A stretch of DNA of 64,000 nt from Alnus glutinosa (GCF_958979055.1 NC_084888.1:3118001-3182000), one strand, 5' to 3'. Positions 50,943-63,549 are shown, numbered from the stretch's first letter. The notes: generated from the letters alone by a model not told the origin. Translations and numbers: made by a program.

Positions 50943-52735
50943 GAATTTCTCAATTGCCGGTGAAACTTTGACCATCGTAGCAGACTCCGCAGCCGGAACT
51001 GAATTCCCATAGGAAGAGACCAAGATTAATACATATTGATTGCGTGCAATACGATCCAAGAAGAGAAATTCCATACTCAAAGAGACCAAGCACATTTATT
51101 TTGTTGCGTGAATTAGATCCAGTCAATGGCGACTTGCCTAATCTTTGAATCGAGTTGGGAAGAGTCGTGGTCGTGTATTTCACTACTTTTTTTAGTTCTT
51201 TTAATTTGTTCTTCTCTGGGTTCTCTGTTTTCTTTTCTTTTCTTTTTTGGGTCGGGGGCAATAAATAAGTATTGTGGCGACCTGTCGACCTTTATGTCGT
51301 AAAATGAAAAACCTCATCTCTATAAATACTTTTATTAACAAGGCCATTACAATTTACAATGATAGTTTATTAAGGCAAACGCAGAATTTATAAAGAAAAG
51401 AAAAAAAGTCCCCTCAGTATATTTTTGTATATATGACCCACTCGTAATGTCCTTTATGAAATTTGTTTTTTGGAAAAATATTAGTTTCACATATCAAATA
51501 AGATATAAAACACTTGATGAAAAATTTATTAAAAATAAAGAACAAAAATATTGGTTTCACATATTAAACTTTATGAAAATTTTGTTTTTTTAGTTTCACA
51601 GTTCTTCTAAAAAGAAAAGGCACTCTTAGAGGGGTTTTTTTTTTTTTTTTCATTGTTATTTTTAAAAATTGATGAAAAAAACATATTGTAGCAGCCAAAT
51701 CGTCTTTATTAGGCTTAATTTGCTTAAATAGAACAGGGTTACAACCCTGAAAAGCGAAGTACAAAACTATCATGGTGCAATCGCATTTGAACACGATTAA
51801 GTCGCATTCAAACAAGACTTACAAATTGCACACAGTTCGAACGACCTACAAACGCTATTGCCAATGGGCTATTGGGAGCATCTTTGAGAACACCCTCGAT
51901 CGAATGCGTTTGAAGCGTCATAGCGATTGAAGTTTTTGGGAGCTCACTCTGAAAAATATCTTGCGATTAGGTTCAAATAAGAAATGATGTGGTTCGAACT
52001 TGTCCTCTTATCCTTAAATTTCTTCATGTCTACAATATTACTTAGAGAGGAGAGTTGCGGGTCACCAGTCCCATTCAGGTGAGTTCCACGATTGAAGTTA
52101 CCTAGAATAAATGAGGCCTACGTGCATCACTATAGCTTTAAAACTCAATACTAAGCAAATGTCAATTATGGCCAATCCCCTTTGGTACTCTCATACAATT
52201 TCTTGAGCCCTTCTCAAATGGCCCATTTATCAGTGTAGCAATCGAGAGATCACTCTGAAGAACATTTTAGTGATTGGATTCGAGCCGTTCAAATGAATCT
52301 AATATAGGCTATTCGGCTTATATTACTAAGACTAAGAGACGAGTTGTTGCGGGTCCACCTATCCCATAAAAGCGAGTTTCGCGTTTTAAACCCGTTATGA
52401 AAGCAAATGTCAATTATGGCCGGTCCGTTTGGTACTCCAGTACACTTTCATGGTCTTTTTCAAACGGTCCATTTATGATTTTTCCGTGTTGTAAACGCGT
52501 ACCAACAATTAAATAAAGAACCGCGTATTTCAAGAAAGGGAAAACCGCGTTACTACCGGTACTGATGCTGCATTATTCCATATGATTTTGTTATTTAATT
52601 CTAGAGAAAAAAAAATTGTTTATATTTTTAAAGTCAGCAGAAAAATAAAAATAACTTTAATTTTTTTCTCAATAAAACAAAAAATTCTTATAAATTTAAA
52701 TAATAAATAATAAAAAAAAAACTAAAACTCAAAAC
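50943..52735. other. Repeat-derived spacer
   Basis: No gene. 51850-52080 and 52240-52480 are diverged copies of one sequence (shared GAGAGATCACTCTGAAGAACAT-like, GTTGCGGGTC, GCAAATGTCAATTATGGCC and GGTACTC blocks). 50950-51260 holds unassigned small frames. Confidence 0.4.
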
Positions 52736-52775
52736 CGGGTGGTTCGAAAACCACCTCGAGGCCCGAGCCACCCCC

Positions 52776-53285
52776 ATGAGTTTGAGTTTGTGGTTTGCAG
52801 AGGGAACAACGATTCTGGGCAGTTTGGATGTGCCTTCGAATTCGGCTTGGGAGTTCTCGACGTTAACGCTTGGGGCGAACCGTAGTTGTGGGATTAGGCG
52901 GGTGAATGGATCGGTGGCGTGTTGGGATGGTGGCGGAGGAGAGTATTTGGTGAATATGGCACAACTAACAAGGGGTTTTCTTTGAAACGATTTTGTCGGG
53001 ATCGAATTTTACTTGTGGATTAACGTCGGTGAATTTTTTGGTTTTATGTTTAGAGTCTCTATTCTGGTTTTGCAAATATTTGCAAGCCTTGTTTGACCCA
53101 AGTTTCAATGTCAGTACCGCCACCGCCATCACCACCGGGGCCATCACCTACATCCAGGGGTTTGAGAAGGGGTTGATTGGCGTTTTGCATTGTGGGATCC
53201 GTTGGAGCTTTTGCGGGTATTTCCACAATAATCACTGCTTGTGGACTGGGGTTTGTTTTGGGAAGAAGAAAGTGGAAAATTGAGT
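52776..53285 (+). pseudogene. CRINKLY4-related receptor-kinase pseudogene (CCR type)
   Basis: Fragments in more than one frame match the extracellular and transmembrane part of CRINKLY4-related kinases (CCR4-like). They read LGANRSCGIRRVNGSVACW, then SGSNFTCGLTSVNFLVLC (propeller-type repeats with paired Cys), then IVGSVGAFAGISTII in one frame continued as CLWTGVCFGKKK in another, which together resemble the family's transmembrane segment and juxtamembrane GKKKV. The frame changes at least twice and the Cys-rich region is damaged. No kinase domain follows: the sequence turns AT-rich at about 53300. It is a truncated, dead copy, about 0.5 kb upstream of the Ca2+-ATPase gene. Confidence 0.65.
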
Positions 53286-53613
53286 GCAACCCGGGTTGGT
53301 TCAACAACCCGGTAATTTGTTTTTTAAACAAGGATATTTTTGTCATAAAAAAAATATTGACAAATTTTAATAGTTTAAAAAATATTAACGCAATTTATAT
53401 TTTAGAAAAACATTTACAATAAAGTAATAATTTGATTCGATTGGGACGTGGACTACTCCCTTTATTGAACGAATGCTATTTATTTACGTCCAATACCTTC
53501 AAAACAGACCTAAAAAATAGCAGTTAATCGGAGTAAAAGCTCTTGACCCGCACATTATTCTTTCCAAAAAACCAGGGGGAAGAGCAGAGAAGTAAGCTGA
53601 AATCTCACAAGTA

Positions 53614-53799
53614 ATGCACCAAAAATCGGATCCTTCTTCTTCATCTTCTTCTCCATTTCTGAAAAATTTGGGAACAGAAAAATTAGTTTTAGCTTTGTCA
53701 GATCCACCTAACCCTACCTTTCCCGGAAGCGTCCTTGAAATTTCCCAAGGCTTGTTGCAATTTCCCCATTGTTTCCTTTTGAAGGCTATATTTGTATGA
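53614..53799 (+). other. Possible upstream ORF in the Ca2+-ATPase leader
   Basis: A 61-codon frame (MHQKSDPSSSSSSPFLKN start) ends 32 bases before the ACA start codon. It lies in a CT/TCTTC-rich stretch that looks like a plant 5' UTR. If the transcript starts upstream of it, it could reduce translation of the main frame. Coding of a stable peptide is not implied. Confidence 0.35.
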
Positions 53800-53831
53800 G
53801 GCTAAGGTGAGAGTGCAAGAAGGTGGTGGTG

Positions 53832-56800
53832 ATGATGGAGAGCTATTTGAATGAGAATTTTGGGGAAGTGAAGCCGAAGCACTCTTCAGAGGAGGTGCTT
53901 CAGAGATGGAGGAACCTGTGTGGAATTGTGAAGAACCCGAAGCGACGGTTTCGCTTCACTGCCAATCTATCCAAGCGCTACGAAGCTGCTGCTATGCGCC
54001 GTACCAATCAGGTCTCTCGCTTTTCCTTTTTCTTTTTTATTTACTTCACAGAAAAAATCAATTTTAATTGAAAACCTTTTAAAAAAATAAAAAATCATTC
54101 AATCTTGATTCATAAAAATTGAGTCTTGAATTCCAAGACGCCTGCACGAGTGGTATTTGGAAATTTTGAATTGTTTTCGGTTGGTCTAATTGTGATGGAA
54201 AAATATTTTCTTACCAACCAAAAAATGGAAGACATTTTTTACAGTAATCTTAGGCCCGAAATGGAATGACTATGGCATAAAAATAGCTATTCTTTAGTTT
54301 GACAGGAGTCTATTCCATGAAATAGCTATTCTTTAGCTTGGTAGGGGTTTATTCCATGGAATAGCTGGAATGGCTATCCTTTTACGAAGAGAAAGATGAG
54401 AGAAATATGTATTCCTTGAGGTAAAGACTACATTTTTCCTAAAAAAAAAAACCTCTTTATTTTCTTTCAAAGTAGTTGGCCGACCACCCCAGCCGCCCTG
54501 GAGGGCCAGGGGTGGTGCGACCACCCCCGGAATGCCTCGGGGGGACGCACCACCCCTGGAGCAACTGGGCACCGCACAGGCCACCCTCGATGGGCTTCGG
54601 GGATGGCCGCGGCCACCCCTGGAGGCCACTCGACGGTGGCTGCAGCCACCTCCGGTCAACGGTGGGTGACCAACCACCCCAATGAATGGTCGGCCACCCA
54701 CCAGTTTATTTCAATTTTTTTTTTTTTAATTTAATTTGATTTTTATATATATTTTGTAGGGTTTTTTAGTAATTTTTTTTTTTTGAATTCGGATTAAAAT
54801 GTGAGTTATTACCAAACAAAATAGTAGGAATAGCCATTTCATTCCACCGCCTTCTATCCTCAGGAATAGCTATTCATTTTTTCTAATGGAATGACCATTC
54901 CGCAAACCAAACGAGGTCTTAGGGTGGAAAATAGGTGATTTTTCCCGAAAATACTTTCCCAAAAAACCATCTAATGTAGAAGCAAATGCAGCCTTAATAA
55001 GAAATGAATACTTCACATCTCTATCGTAAATGTGGACCATACAAGTCAAATGGGACCATAATATACATATGAGTAATATTTATTACACAACTTTTGCAGA
55101 ATTCTAACTACTTTTTTATTTATTTATTTTTATTTTTTTATGATCAACCATTGGATTTGTTTTCCTACATGTGGATCTTAAATATTCAATAGTTGATTTT
55201 AAAAAAAAAAGTTGTTAGAGTTGTGTAAGAAATATTACTCTATACATATTGACACATTAACTTAATCACAAGTTTAATTTAGGCTTTATTGTTAATTTTT
55301 TATTACTTGACGTGGGAGTATATACATGGGCTACTTGTGCCATTAACACTATTGATCTCCCTTATCCGTTCCTTATCAAGTTTATTGTGATGGAATTTTT
55401 AGTCATGGGTGCCTTAATCAATCAAAATAAAAAGAGAAATGAGAGAGAATCATGTAAGCAGTGGGGGGAGCCAGGAATTTATATTTAGGGGGGCCAAGCT
55501 AAAATGTAATGATATATTTTTTTTTGTTGTTCTCTTTATATATTATGTTTATACAAAAAAAAAAAAATAAAAATTGATAAACACAATTCAAAATAGAAAT
55601 AAATAAGTATTTTTTTTAGAGCCCTTTTGATAAGGATGGGTTGTAAAACTCAACTTTTGTAGCCTCCAATAAGATATTGACACATCATATAAACATACAC
55701 TACACATTAGACAAGAAAACACCGAATTTTATACCAAAATACTGGATTTTTTTTCTTCTTTTTTCCTGTGCTCATCTCTTGCACAAGAAAAAGAAGAAGA
55801 AGAAAAATCCTATCATCAACAATTTGTCGAGGAAGCTAATGCAGGATTGATAAACAAAAATAATAATATATATATATATATATATATATAAACATAATAA
55901 TAGAATAATGAGAGGGCGTGTGACTGTGGTAGGAGTAGAGATAGGCTTCCCTCTAGGAGTAGATGTGATCCCCAGGTTTCAGTTTGTCCCTCTCGATCTT
56001 GTTCGACAACATACCCATTTTCTTTGATCTCTGCTCTCCTCTCCTAAAACTCTCAAAATCCAATTGTTCTTCTGAATGAAATAATCAATCAAAGAGAGAG
56101 AGACCAAGGAGACCTAACACCTAAAAGCAATCGCTTCTTTCGCCTAGAAGTTACTCTCTCCTTTATTCGGCCATCTTCTCCATCATCATGAAATTTCATG
56201 GAAACTTGCAGTGGGTCATAGAGGGAGAGATTGAAAATGGGGTTATTGAAAAAGGATTGGATGTTTTCATTTTTATTGTATTTTGTGGTTTTTTTATGAT
56301 TCGTTCACTTATAATTGGTTGCTGTAAAATGAGGGATTTATAGCCCATCCTGGTATAAGGTATTCCCATTTTTTTTTTTTGACAAAAAATAAATAAGGAT
56401 TTTATAACACAAAGTGTATAAATATATATATATATATATAGGAATACAAAAAAAAATGTATATATATACATCACAAACTAAAAGAATGCAAAAAATGCCA
56501 CATATTCATTCTTGAGGCTTGGCACTGATGGCAATCTCAAGAGCCAAGGCCATGACTTACTATGACAAAGTAAGTTACTTATGATGGGAGCAAAGCTTTG
56601 CATTATTTTTGGGATGAGTAAATGCTAAATACTACATCTTCATTTCACTTAGCTGATATGACAATGCTCGTAAGCTTTTGGATTTTTTTTTTCAACGAAG
56701 ATTGATGAACACTACCACATCAATTCAGTGAGATGGAGGTGGGAGTAGTACGTAGCATTACTACTATATATATATAGTAATGCTATATACCACACATCAC

Positions 56801-59800
56801 TATTCTATTACTATCCCACTAAGGGCCACTATGTTGATGTGATTTTGCCAATCAACTATTGATTTTTTTTCTTTAACAAGGGCCGATATAAGGGTGGGTT
56901 GCAATGCCATATTACAATAGTGGGATATTGGTGTTGTATATAGCATTCTTCTTCTTCTTCTTTTGTTTGTTTATATGAATCTTCCATTTGGTGTTTATCA
57001 ACTTTTGAGGGGAGCCATGGCCCCCAACTGTCTACGTTTTGCTCCACCACTGCATGTAATTGATTGACTTAGCATTGCAGTTCATATGACCTATGTCCCA
57101 ATTTAAGGGAGCACATTAGCTGACTTGTATGTTTACTGCCTAAACTTAAATTTGCAATGTAGGAATAATTGGTGGAATACAATTGGTGAGTGGTGAGATG
57201 AGCTTTACCTTAGAAAGAGAAGCTGAAATGACTTCAAAATTGATGCAATTCTGATTATGATTGAGAGAAAAAAATAGTTTAAGAAGGAAATCTGAGAGTT
57301 AGTCCAAGCTATCAAATTAGCAAGAACACCCAAACTCAATCTTGAAGCGAAAGGGAGAGAAAGGCCACCAAAGTTGGTTGAAAGTTCATTCAATTCTATG
57401 GGAAAAAGCTATTACAACTTCAGAAAACTCTTAAATACGACAATACGTTGCTGCCCCAGCTAAAACGCGATCACAACCACTAATTCAAATATAATCTAAC
57501 GGTTCTAAATCTGTCCTGCAGCACACATGCCTAATTAAAAAGTTTAATGACTTATTACATAAAAATTAAAAGACTTAACATAGGAAAATACTCAAGTTCA
57601 CGGAAACTAAAATCAACCAAGACGGATCACACGATTGAACTTATGGACGTCTAGGCTTCCTTTTAATGTTCCTCCTCTGATGATCAAGTGTTTGTAAAAT
57701 GTCCTCTTGCATATGCTTTGCATAAAAAATTCTTAAAGCAGAATGAACACTTTGAATTGTTTCATATGAATAATTAGTATTTTCCATAATCATGAAGACA
57801 ACAAACAAAAGTTGGTTATTTCGTAATGCTTAAATTTCTAATAACTCCTGAAGTATTTTGAATCTTTTGAAAAGATGACTTTTGCCTCTTTTCTTTATTC
57901 ACATACTTTGCACCTCGCCTTTCAGTTGTATTACCCTTTCCTTTTTCAGTTACTTTCGGTTCTTCTTAGATCTTGTTGTCAATGATTGCATTCCCTGATT
58001 TTTTTGTTCTTTCTTTTTAGGCCTTTGTTGTAAAATAGAATTCTGGAACCCCAAGGGGTTGGCTCAAGTGGTGAAGACCTTGGACTTAAGGGTATTCCCA
58101 TTAGGTCGAAGGTTCGAAACTTCGAATTTCCTTGGGTGCAAACAACTCTTTGGGGCCACGGTCGTGGCGAAGTGGAGTCTTGGGAGGGGGGGTGCCTTGC
58201 ATGGGTCCTGGGTTTGCTCTTCAGGATTGGGTATATGAAGTGACCCTACCTTGTGGGGGTTCCTGTCATTAGAAAAAAGAAAAAGAAAAAAAGAATTCTG
58301 GATACCTGAATTCTTTTTGTGCAGATGATTACCAAACAACATTATACTAAGATTATGATAATAACTTGGTTTAAAGTTGGGAGACTAACTACTTTTCTAT
58401 GTTGAATATTGTAGGAGAAGTTAAGGATTGCTGTTTTGGTTTCCAAAGCTGCATTACAGTTCATCCAAGGTAAGTTTCTTCAATATATATATATATATAA
58501 TTTATAAAAAAAAATTATATTACGTCAAAAGATTCTCCATTCTCAGTATTGTAATGTCCGCAGGGGTGCAACCTAGTGACTACACTGTACCTGAGGAAGC
58601 TAAAGCTGCAGGTTTTCAGATTTGTGCTGATGAACTGGGATCTATTGTTGAAGGTCATGATCTAAAGAAGCTGAAATTTCATGGTGGAGTAGCAGGTATT
58701 GCAGAAAAGCTCTCCACATCAACCAACGATGGGCTCACGACTGATGGCGATTTATTGGATCGCAGAAAAGACTTATATGGAATTAATAAATTTACTGAGA
58801 GCGTAGGACGGAGTTTTTGGGTATTTGTTTGGGAAGCCCTTCAGGACATGACTCTTATGATCCTTGGAGTTTGTGCTTTTGTGTCTTTGATCGTTGGAAT
58901 TACTATGGAAGGATGGCCAAAAGGGGCCCATGATGGCCTTGGAATCGTTGCAAGCATCTTGTTGGTTGTCTTTGTCACGGCAACAAGTGATTATCGTCAA
59001 TCTTTACAGTTCAAGGATTTGGACAAGGAAAAAAAGAAGATTGCTATCCAGGTTACAAGAAATGGATACAGGCAGAAAATGTCGATATATGATTTACTTC
59101 CCGGTGATATTGTACATCTTGCTATTGGGGACCAAGTCCCTGCAGATGGACTTTTTGTTTCAGGATTTTCTGTGCTAATTGATGAATCAAGTTTGACTGG
59201 GGAGAGTGAGCCCATAATGGCGAGTGCTGAAAATCCTTTTCTTCTCTCTGGAACTAAGGTTCAAGATGGATCATGCAAGATGCTGGTTACCACTGTTGGG
59301 ATGAGGACCCAATGGGGTAAACTGATGGCAACTCTTAGTGAAGGCGGAGATGATGAAACCCCATTGCAGGTGAAATTGAATGGAGTGGCAACTATTATAG
59401 GTAAGATAGGCCTTTTCTTTGCTGTTGTGACCTTTGCAGTTTTAGTGCAAGGATTGCTGAACCGTAAATGGCAAGAGGGAACTCACTGGAGCTGGTCAGG
59501 AGATGATGCATTGGAGATGTTGGAATTTTTTGCCATTTCAGTTACAATTGTCGTTGTCGCTGTTCCAGAGGGGCTGCCATTGGCTGTAACACTGAGCCTT
59601 GCCTTTGCCATGAAGAAAATGATGAATGATAAAGCACTTGTGCGCAATTTGGCAGCTTGTGAGACTATGGGATCAGCCACGTGTATTTGTAGTGACAAAA
59701 CTGGGACTCTAACTACCAACCACATGACTGTTGTAAAATCATGCTTTTGCATGAACGTCAAGGAAGTGAGCAAACCCAATGACGCTTCTAGCTTGTGCTC

Positions 59801-62800
59801 TGAACTGCCAGACTCGGCTGTGAAACTTATGCTACAATCAATATTTAATAACACTGGGGGAGAAGTTGTTGTTAACAAAGATGGCAGATATGAGATACTG
59901 GGAACACCCACTGATACTGCTTTATTGGAGTTTGGCTTGTCACTTGGTGGGGATTTTCAGGCTGAGCGGCAAGCATCTAAACTTGTTAAAGTTGAGCCAT
60001 TCAACTCTGTGAAGAAACGGATGGGGGTAGTGTTGGAGCTTCCTGAAGGAGGTTTACGAGCTCATTGTAAAGGTGCTTCGGAGATAATTTTGGCTGCCTG
60101 TGACAAGGTGGTCAATGCCAATGGCGATGTTGTTCCCCTTGATGAAGCATCTGTTAACCATCTTCAGGTTACAATTGATCAATTTGCTTGTGAAGCTCTT
60201 CGAACTCTCTGTCTCGCTTATATGGAACTGGAAAAAGGGTTCTCTGCAGAGAATCCTATCCCTGTTTCTGGGTATACCTGCATAGGAGTGGTGGGAATTA
60301 AAGATCCGGTACGTCCTGGTGTAAAGGAATCTGTTGCAGTTTGCCGTTCAGCTGGGATTACTGTAAGAATGGTTACAGGAGACAATATTAATACTGCAAA
60401 GGCTATAGCTAGGGAATGTGGAATTCTAACAGATGACGGTATAGCCATTGAAGGTCCAAACTTCCGAGAGAAGAGTCAAGAAGAAATGCTTGAAATAATT
60501 CCTAAACTTCAGGTGCTTTTTCAATTTTATTTATAGAATATCTGCGAACCGATTGGATCATCACCACTTATCCTAAAAGCTTAAGCTAAATAGGAAATTG
60601 TGAATTTAATAATTTGATTAGTACTTTAAGATTCACTTTCATGTGTGGGCTCAAACTCCCTTCAACAAGTGATGCCTAACACGTGAAATATTTAATTTAA
60701 ATGAGGTAAACTGTGGAGTCAGAGTTCGAACTTAGGACGTATGCTCTAATATCGAGTTAAATCACCATTTATCTTAAAGTTTAAACAAATAAGAAATAGT
60801 GAATTTAATCATATAATCAATACTTTAACATTGAGTATAGTTTTCTCTAAATAGTGACACAAAAGTTTCACTTTTTCTATAGGTTATGGCTCGATCTTCA
60901 CCTCTAGACAAGCATACTTTGGTGAAGCACTTGCGTACTTCATTGGGTGAGGTTGTTGCTGTGACCGGTGATGGAACAAATGATGCCCCGGCACTTCATG
61001 AAGCAGATATTGGACTAGCAATGGGCATTGCAGGAACTGAGGTGAGGACACTATAGTGCTTTCGAAGTGCAGCATTTATTACACTGCCCTCTGAAAAGAT
61101 AGTCATGCATGGCTGCTGGAAATAAAAAAGATACATTAAAAATATGTTATTTTTAACTAGGTTCTATTTTTATTTGAAACATCTGCATTTTATTTTCTTA
61201 TTATGTTTCTTTTGTAGTATGGACAATGAGTAAGATAGGCTAAATCTGAAGAAAGTGGTTCATTGGTACAGTGGGAATGCCAAAAATGGCTTGACATAGT
61301 ATATAGGCATTATAGGCTCCTCTTAGGTGGAAATGTGTTCCTCAATCAAGGAAAGTGACTAAAAGGTTTAGCATAGCTCATGCTAAAGATAAAGAGTCGG
61401 AGCATAAATAGTTGATCTGTTTACATTTCTTTATATGATGGAGTGGTCGGTCTATTCTCATTGGTTGAGGTTTTTTAGTTCTTTTTTATTTTGGCCTGGG
61501 ACTTTTTATTTTATTTTATATATATGAACTTGCGACAATTTCAACTAATCTGTACTAAATTCAGGTGGCTAAAGAGAGTGCTGATGTCATAATACTGGAT
61601 GATAATTTCTCAACAATTGTGACAGTGGCTAAATGGGGACGTTCAGTTTACATAAATATACAAAAATTCGTACAGTTTCAGCTGACAGTTAACGTGGTTG
61701 CATTAATTGTCAACTTCTCTTCAGCTTGTCTGACAGGTTAGAAAACCTATATATTAGATCTGTTTTCATTTTTAGTTTGTTCCTTCCTTTGTGTCAAAGG
61801 AACCATTTACCAAGTCTGCTTATGCCTTTGTATCAAATCATGCTTCAGGGAATGCACCCCTCACAGCTGTTCAGCTATTGTGGGTCAACATGATCATGGA
61901 TACACTGGGAGCACTTGCACTTGCAACTGAGCCTCCAAATGATGATTTAATGAAGCGTTCCCCCGTTGGAAGGAAAGGAAACTTCATCAGTAATGTCATG
62001 TGGAGGAATATCTTAGGGCAATCTGTGTATCAATTTGTGGTAATATGGTTGCTTCAGACAAGAGGGAAAGCACTATTTCGTCTTGAAGGCCCAGATTCTG
62101 ATCTGATCCTAAACACCCTTATTTTCAACTCATTTGTCTTTTGCCAGGTAACTTTTCTGAAAGATCTACAAGCACTGCTTGTTGAACACTATGTTTGAAG
62201 TGGTATAATGTGATATATTTTGAATTGTATATGATGACAAGCAGGTTTAGTTTTTAATTCTTGGATGTTGTTTGCCGATGCCAATGTATGTAGGGTAGAC
62301 TTTGCTTAAACAAAAATTCTGTCCCCTACTTGTTGAGAAGGACCAAGGGTACAGATAACATACCAATAATAAACAAGTATGTGAAAGTAGAGATGGATCA
62401 GGATCCTCTACAATTTTTGGAGTATTTATACAATTCTTTAAATCTCTACCATTATGTTCGAAATAAATGGTTGAGATTTTGCTATATCAGCATTTATCAC
62501 TTTTCCCACCCAACATTTTCCACCTTAGCATTAACCATATTTTAACACATGTTAAAAGTGATAGATGTTGATGTAACAAAATCCTAACCATTTATTTTGA
62601 AAACAATGGTTTAGATTTAAAGGATTGTACATGATACAGTATCCTAGGAGTTGTAGAGGATCTTGATCCGCGTCTAGAATTGACATGACCAAATATATTT
62701 AAAATTTGCAACTTCAAGTAAGAACTCATTAGTTTCTTTCAATTATTTACGTATGCCTTCCTTCGCATCAATTAAAAGGGAAAGGAAAGGATGGTTATCT

Positions 62801-63549
62801 TTTGCAGCCCAAAAGGATTAACCCCAAAAGTGTGTTCCCTTTCTTATGATAGCAATAGGACTCAAGTAGGATATCATATAATTGCTAAACTAGATATGGT
62901 TTTGGAGAATTGATCATTGTTACTCCACTTTTCCACTGTCAAATGGCCATATGGACTTGATAACCCTGGCAGGGCATTATAAAGTACATGTTACTGTGAA
63001 CACCTGTTGGGTGTATTATTTGGAGCATCACATCCTCGGGTTTGCCAGTTCACCGATCTATGATCACACAATAATATTAATGAATCCAAGGTTATAACCA
63101 TCTTTTCAGCAGAGTTCCTTCAAACAACTCTGCAGTTCGTTTCTACTCGCCACAAGTTTGTTGCAAATTTTGTCTTAGAACTCATATGTGGCCTTTTGTC
63201 TGAATCAAATATGGCAATTTGTTGGAGTCTCAAAAGATTAGTTTACATGGAGTAGTTTCAATTTCTTAGTTAATTCTACTTCAATTTCTAACCCTACTTG
63301 ATTCTGCAGGTTTTTAATGAGATAAGCTCACGCGAAATGGAGGAAATAAACGTTTTCAAAGGCATACTGGATAACTATGTTTTTGTGTGCGTTCTCAGTT
63401 GCACTGCTTTCTTCCAAATCATAATCGTAGAGTTCCTGGGAACATTTGCAAACACATCGCCTCTCACTTTGTCACAGTGGTTCGTTAGTGTAGTCGTTGG
63501 ATTTTTGGGTATGCCAATTGCTGCTGGCTTAAAGATGATCCCTGTATGA
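53832..63549 (+). CDS. ACA2: Autoinhibited Ca2+-ATPase, type IIB P-type (ACA1/ACA2 type)
   Basis: Seven exons: 53832-54011, 58415-58469, 58564-60512, 60883-61041, 61565-61736, 61849-62147, 63310-63549, giving 1017 residues (Arabidopsis ACA2 is about the same). The start could be the first or second Met of [10 protein letters not shown]; orthologues start at the second (53835). The N-terminal regulatory segment ([35 protein letters not shown]) is the calmodulin-binding autoinhibitor. Pump motifs are [11 protein letters not shown], the transmembrane [10 protein letters not shown], the phosphorylated Asp456 in [11 protein letters not shown], the nucleotide-site [19 protein letters not shown] and [18 protein letters not shown], and a C-terminal [12 protein letters not shown]. 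It exports Ca2+ from the cytosol, probably at an endomembrane or the plasma membrane; the compartment is inferred. The first intron is 4.4 kb and holds three mobile elements. Confidence 0.95.
54253..54918. mobile_element. PIF/Harbinger-like MITE with GC-rich core in ACA intron 1
   Basis: Flanked by TTA on both sides (54250-54252 and 54919-54921). Ends GGCCCGAAATGG and (reversed) GACCTCGTTTGG. Subterminal words GGAATGACTAT/ATGGTCATTCC and GAATAGCTATTC repeat in both orientations. The core at 54480-54700 is GC-rich, built of CCACCCC and GGTGG units like those in two other elements of this window. Confidence 0.55.
55077..55243. repeat. MITE-like repeat, copy 2
   Basis: Shares with 18603-18790 the TACACAACTTTTGCAG-like left end, ACCATTGGATTTGTTTTCCTACATG, AAATATTCAATAGTT and the AGAGTTGTGTAAGAAATATTACTC right end. 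It lies in ACA intron 1. Confidence 0.6.
55459..57052. mobile_element. Non-autonomous hAT-like element (1.6 kb) in ACA intron 1
   Basis: Ends CAGTGGGGGGAGCC and (right end reversed) CAGTGGTGGAGC, flanked by an 8-bp duplication, CATGTAAG at 55451-55458 and CATGTAAT at 57053-57060 (7 of 8). Next to each end is a GGGGCC/GGCCCC patch, as in the 5423-6331 element. The interior has (AT)n at 55868-55891, a GA patch and a small palindrome at 56758-56790 (GTAGTAATGCTA words), but no transposase. Confidence 0.7.
58048..58291 (+). mobile_element. tRNA-derived SINE in ACA intron 1
   Basis: A box TTGGCTCAAGTGGTGAAG and B box GGTCGAAGGTTCGAAACTTC are about 45 bp apart as in tRNA. A non-tRNA body and an A-rich tail follow. 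An exact 11-bp duplication AGAATTCTGGA lies at 58037-58047 and 58292-58302. The exact duplication suggests a fairly young insertion. It ends about 120 bp before exon 2. Confidence 0.88.
60560..60840. repeat. Dispersed AT-rich repeat in ACA intron 3
   Basis: Two partial, diverged units with TCACCACTTATCCTAAAAGC or TCACCATTTATCTTAAAG, GGAAATTGTGAATTTAAT and GAGTTCGAACTTAGGACGTA. Same family as the copies at 46890-48400. Confidence 0.6.

Noticed and set aside
54333-54701. 122-codon minus-strand frame rich in Gly, Pro and Arg
   Set aside because: Same GC-rich cassette inside an intronic MITE; the frame is open by composition only.
58428-58562. Open extension upstream of the large Ca2+-ATPase exon starting [14 protein letters not shown]
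   Set aside because: It reads exon 2 in the wrong frame and then intron 2. The GT/AG model with exon 2 encoding [18 protein letters not shown] fits the family exactly.
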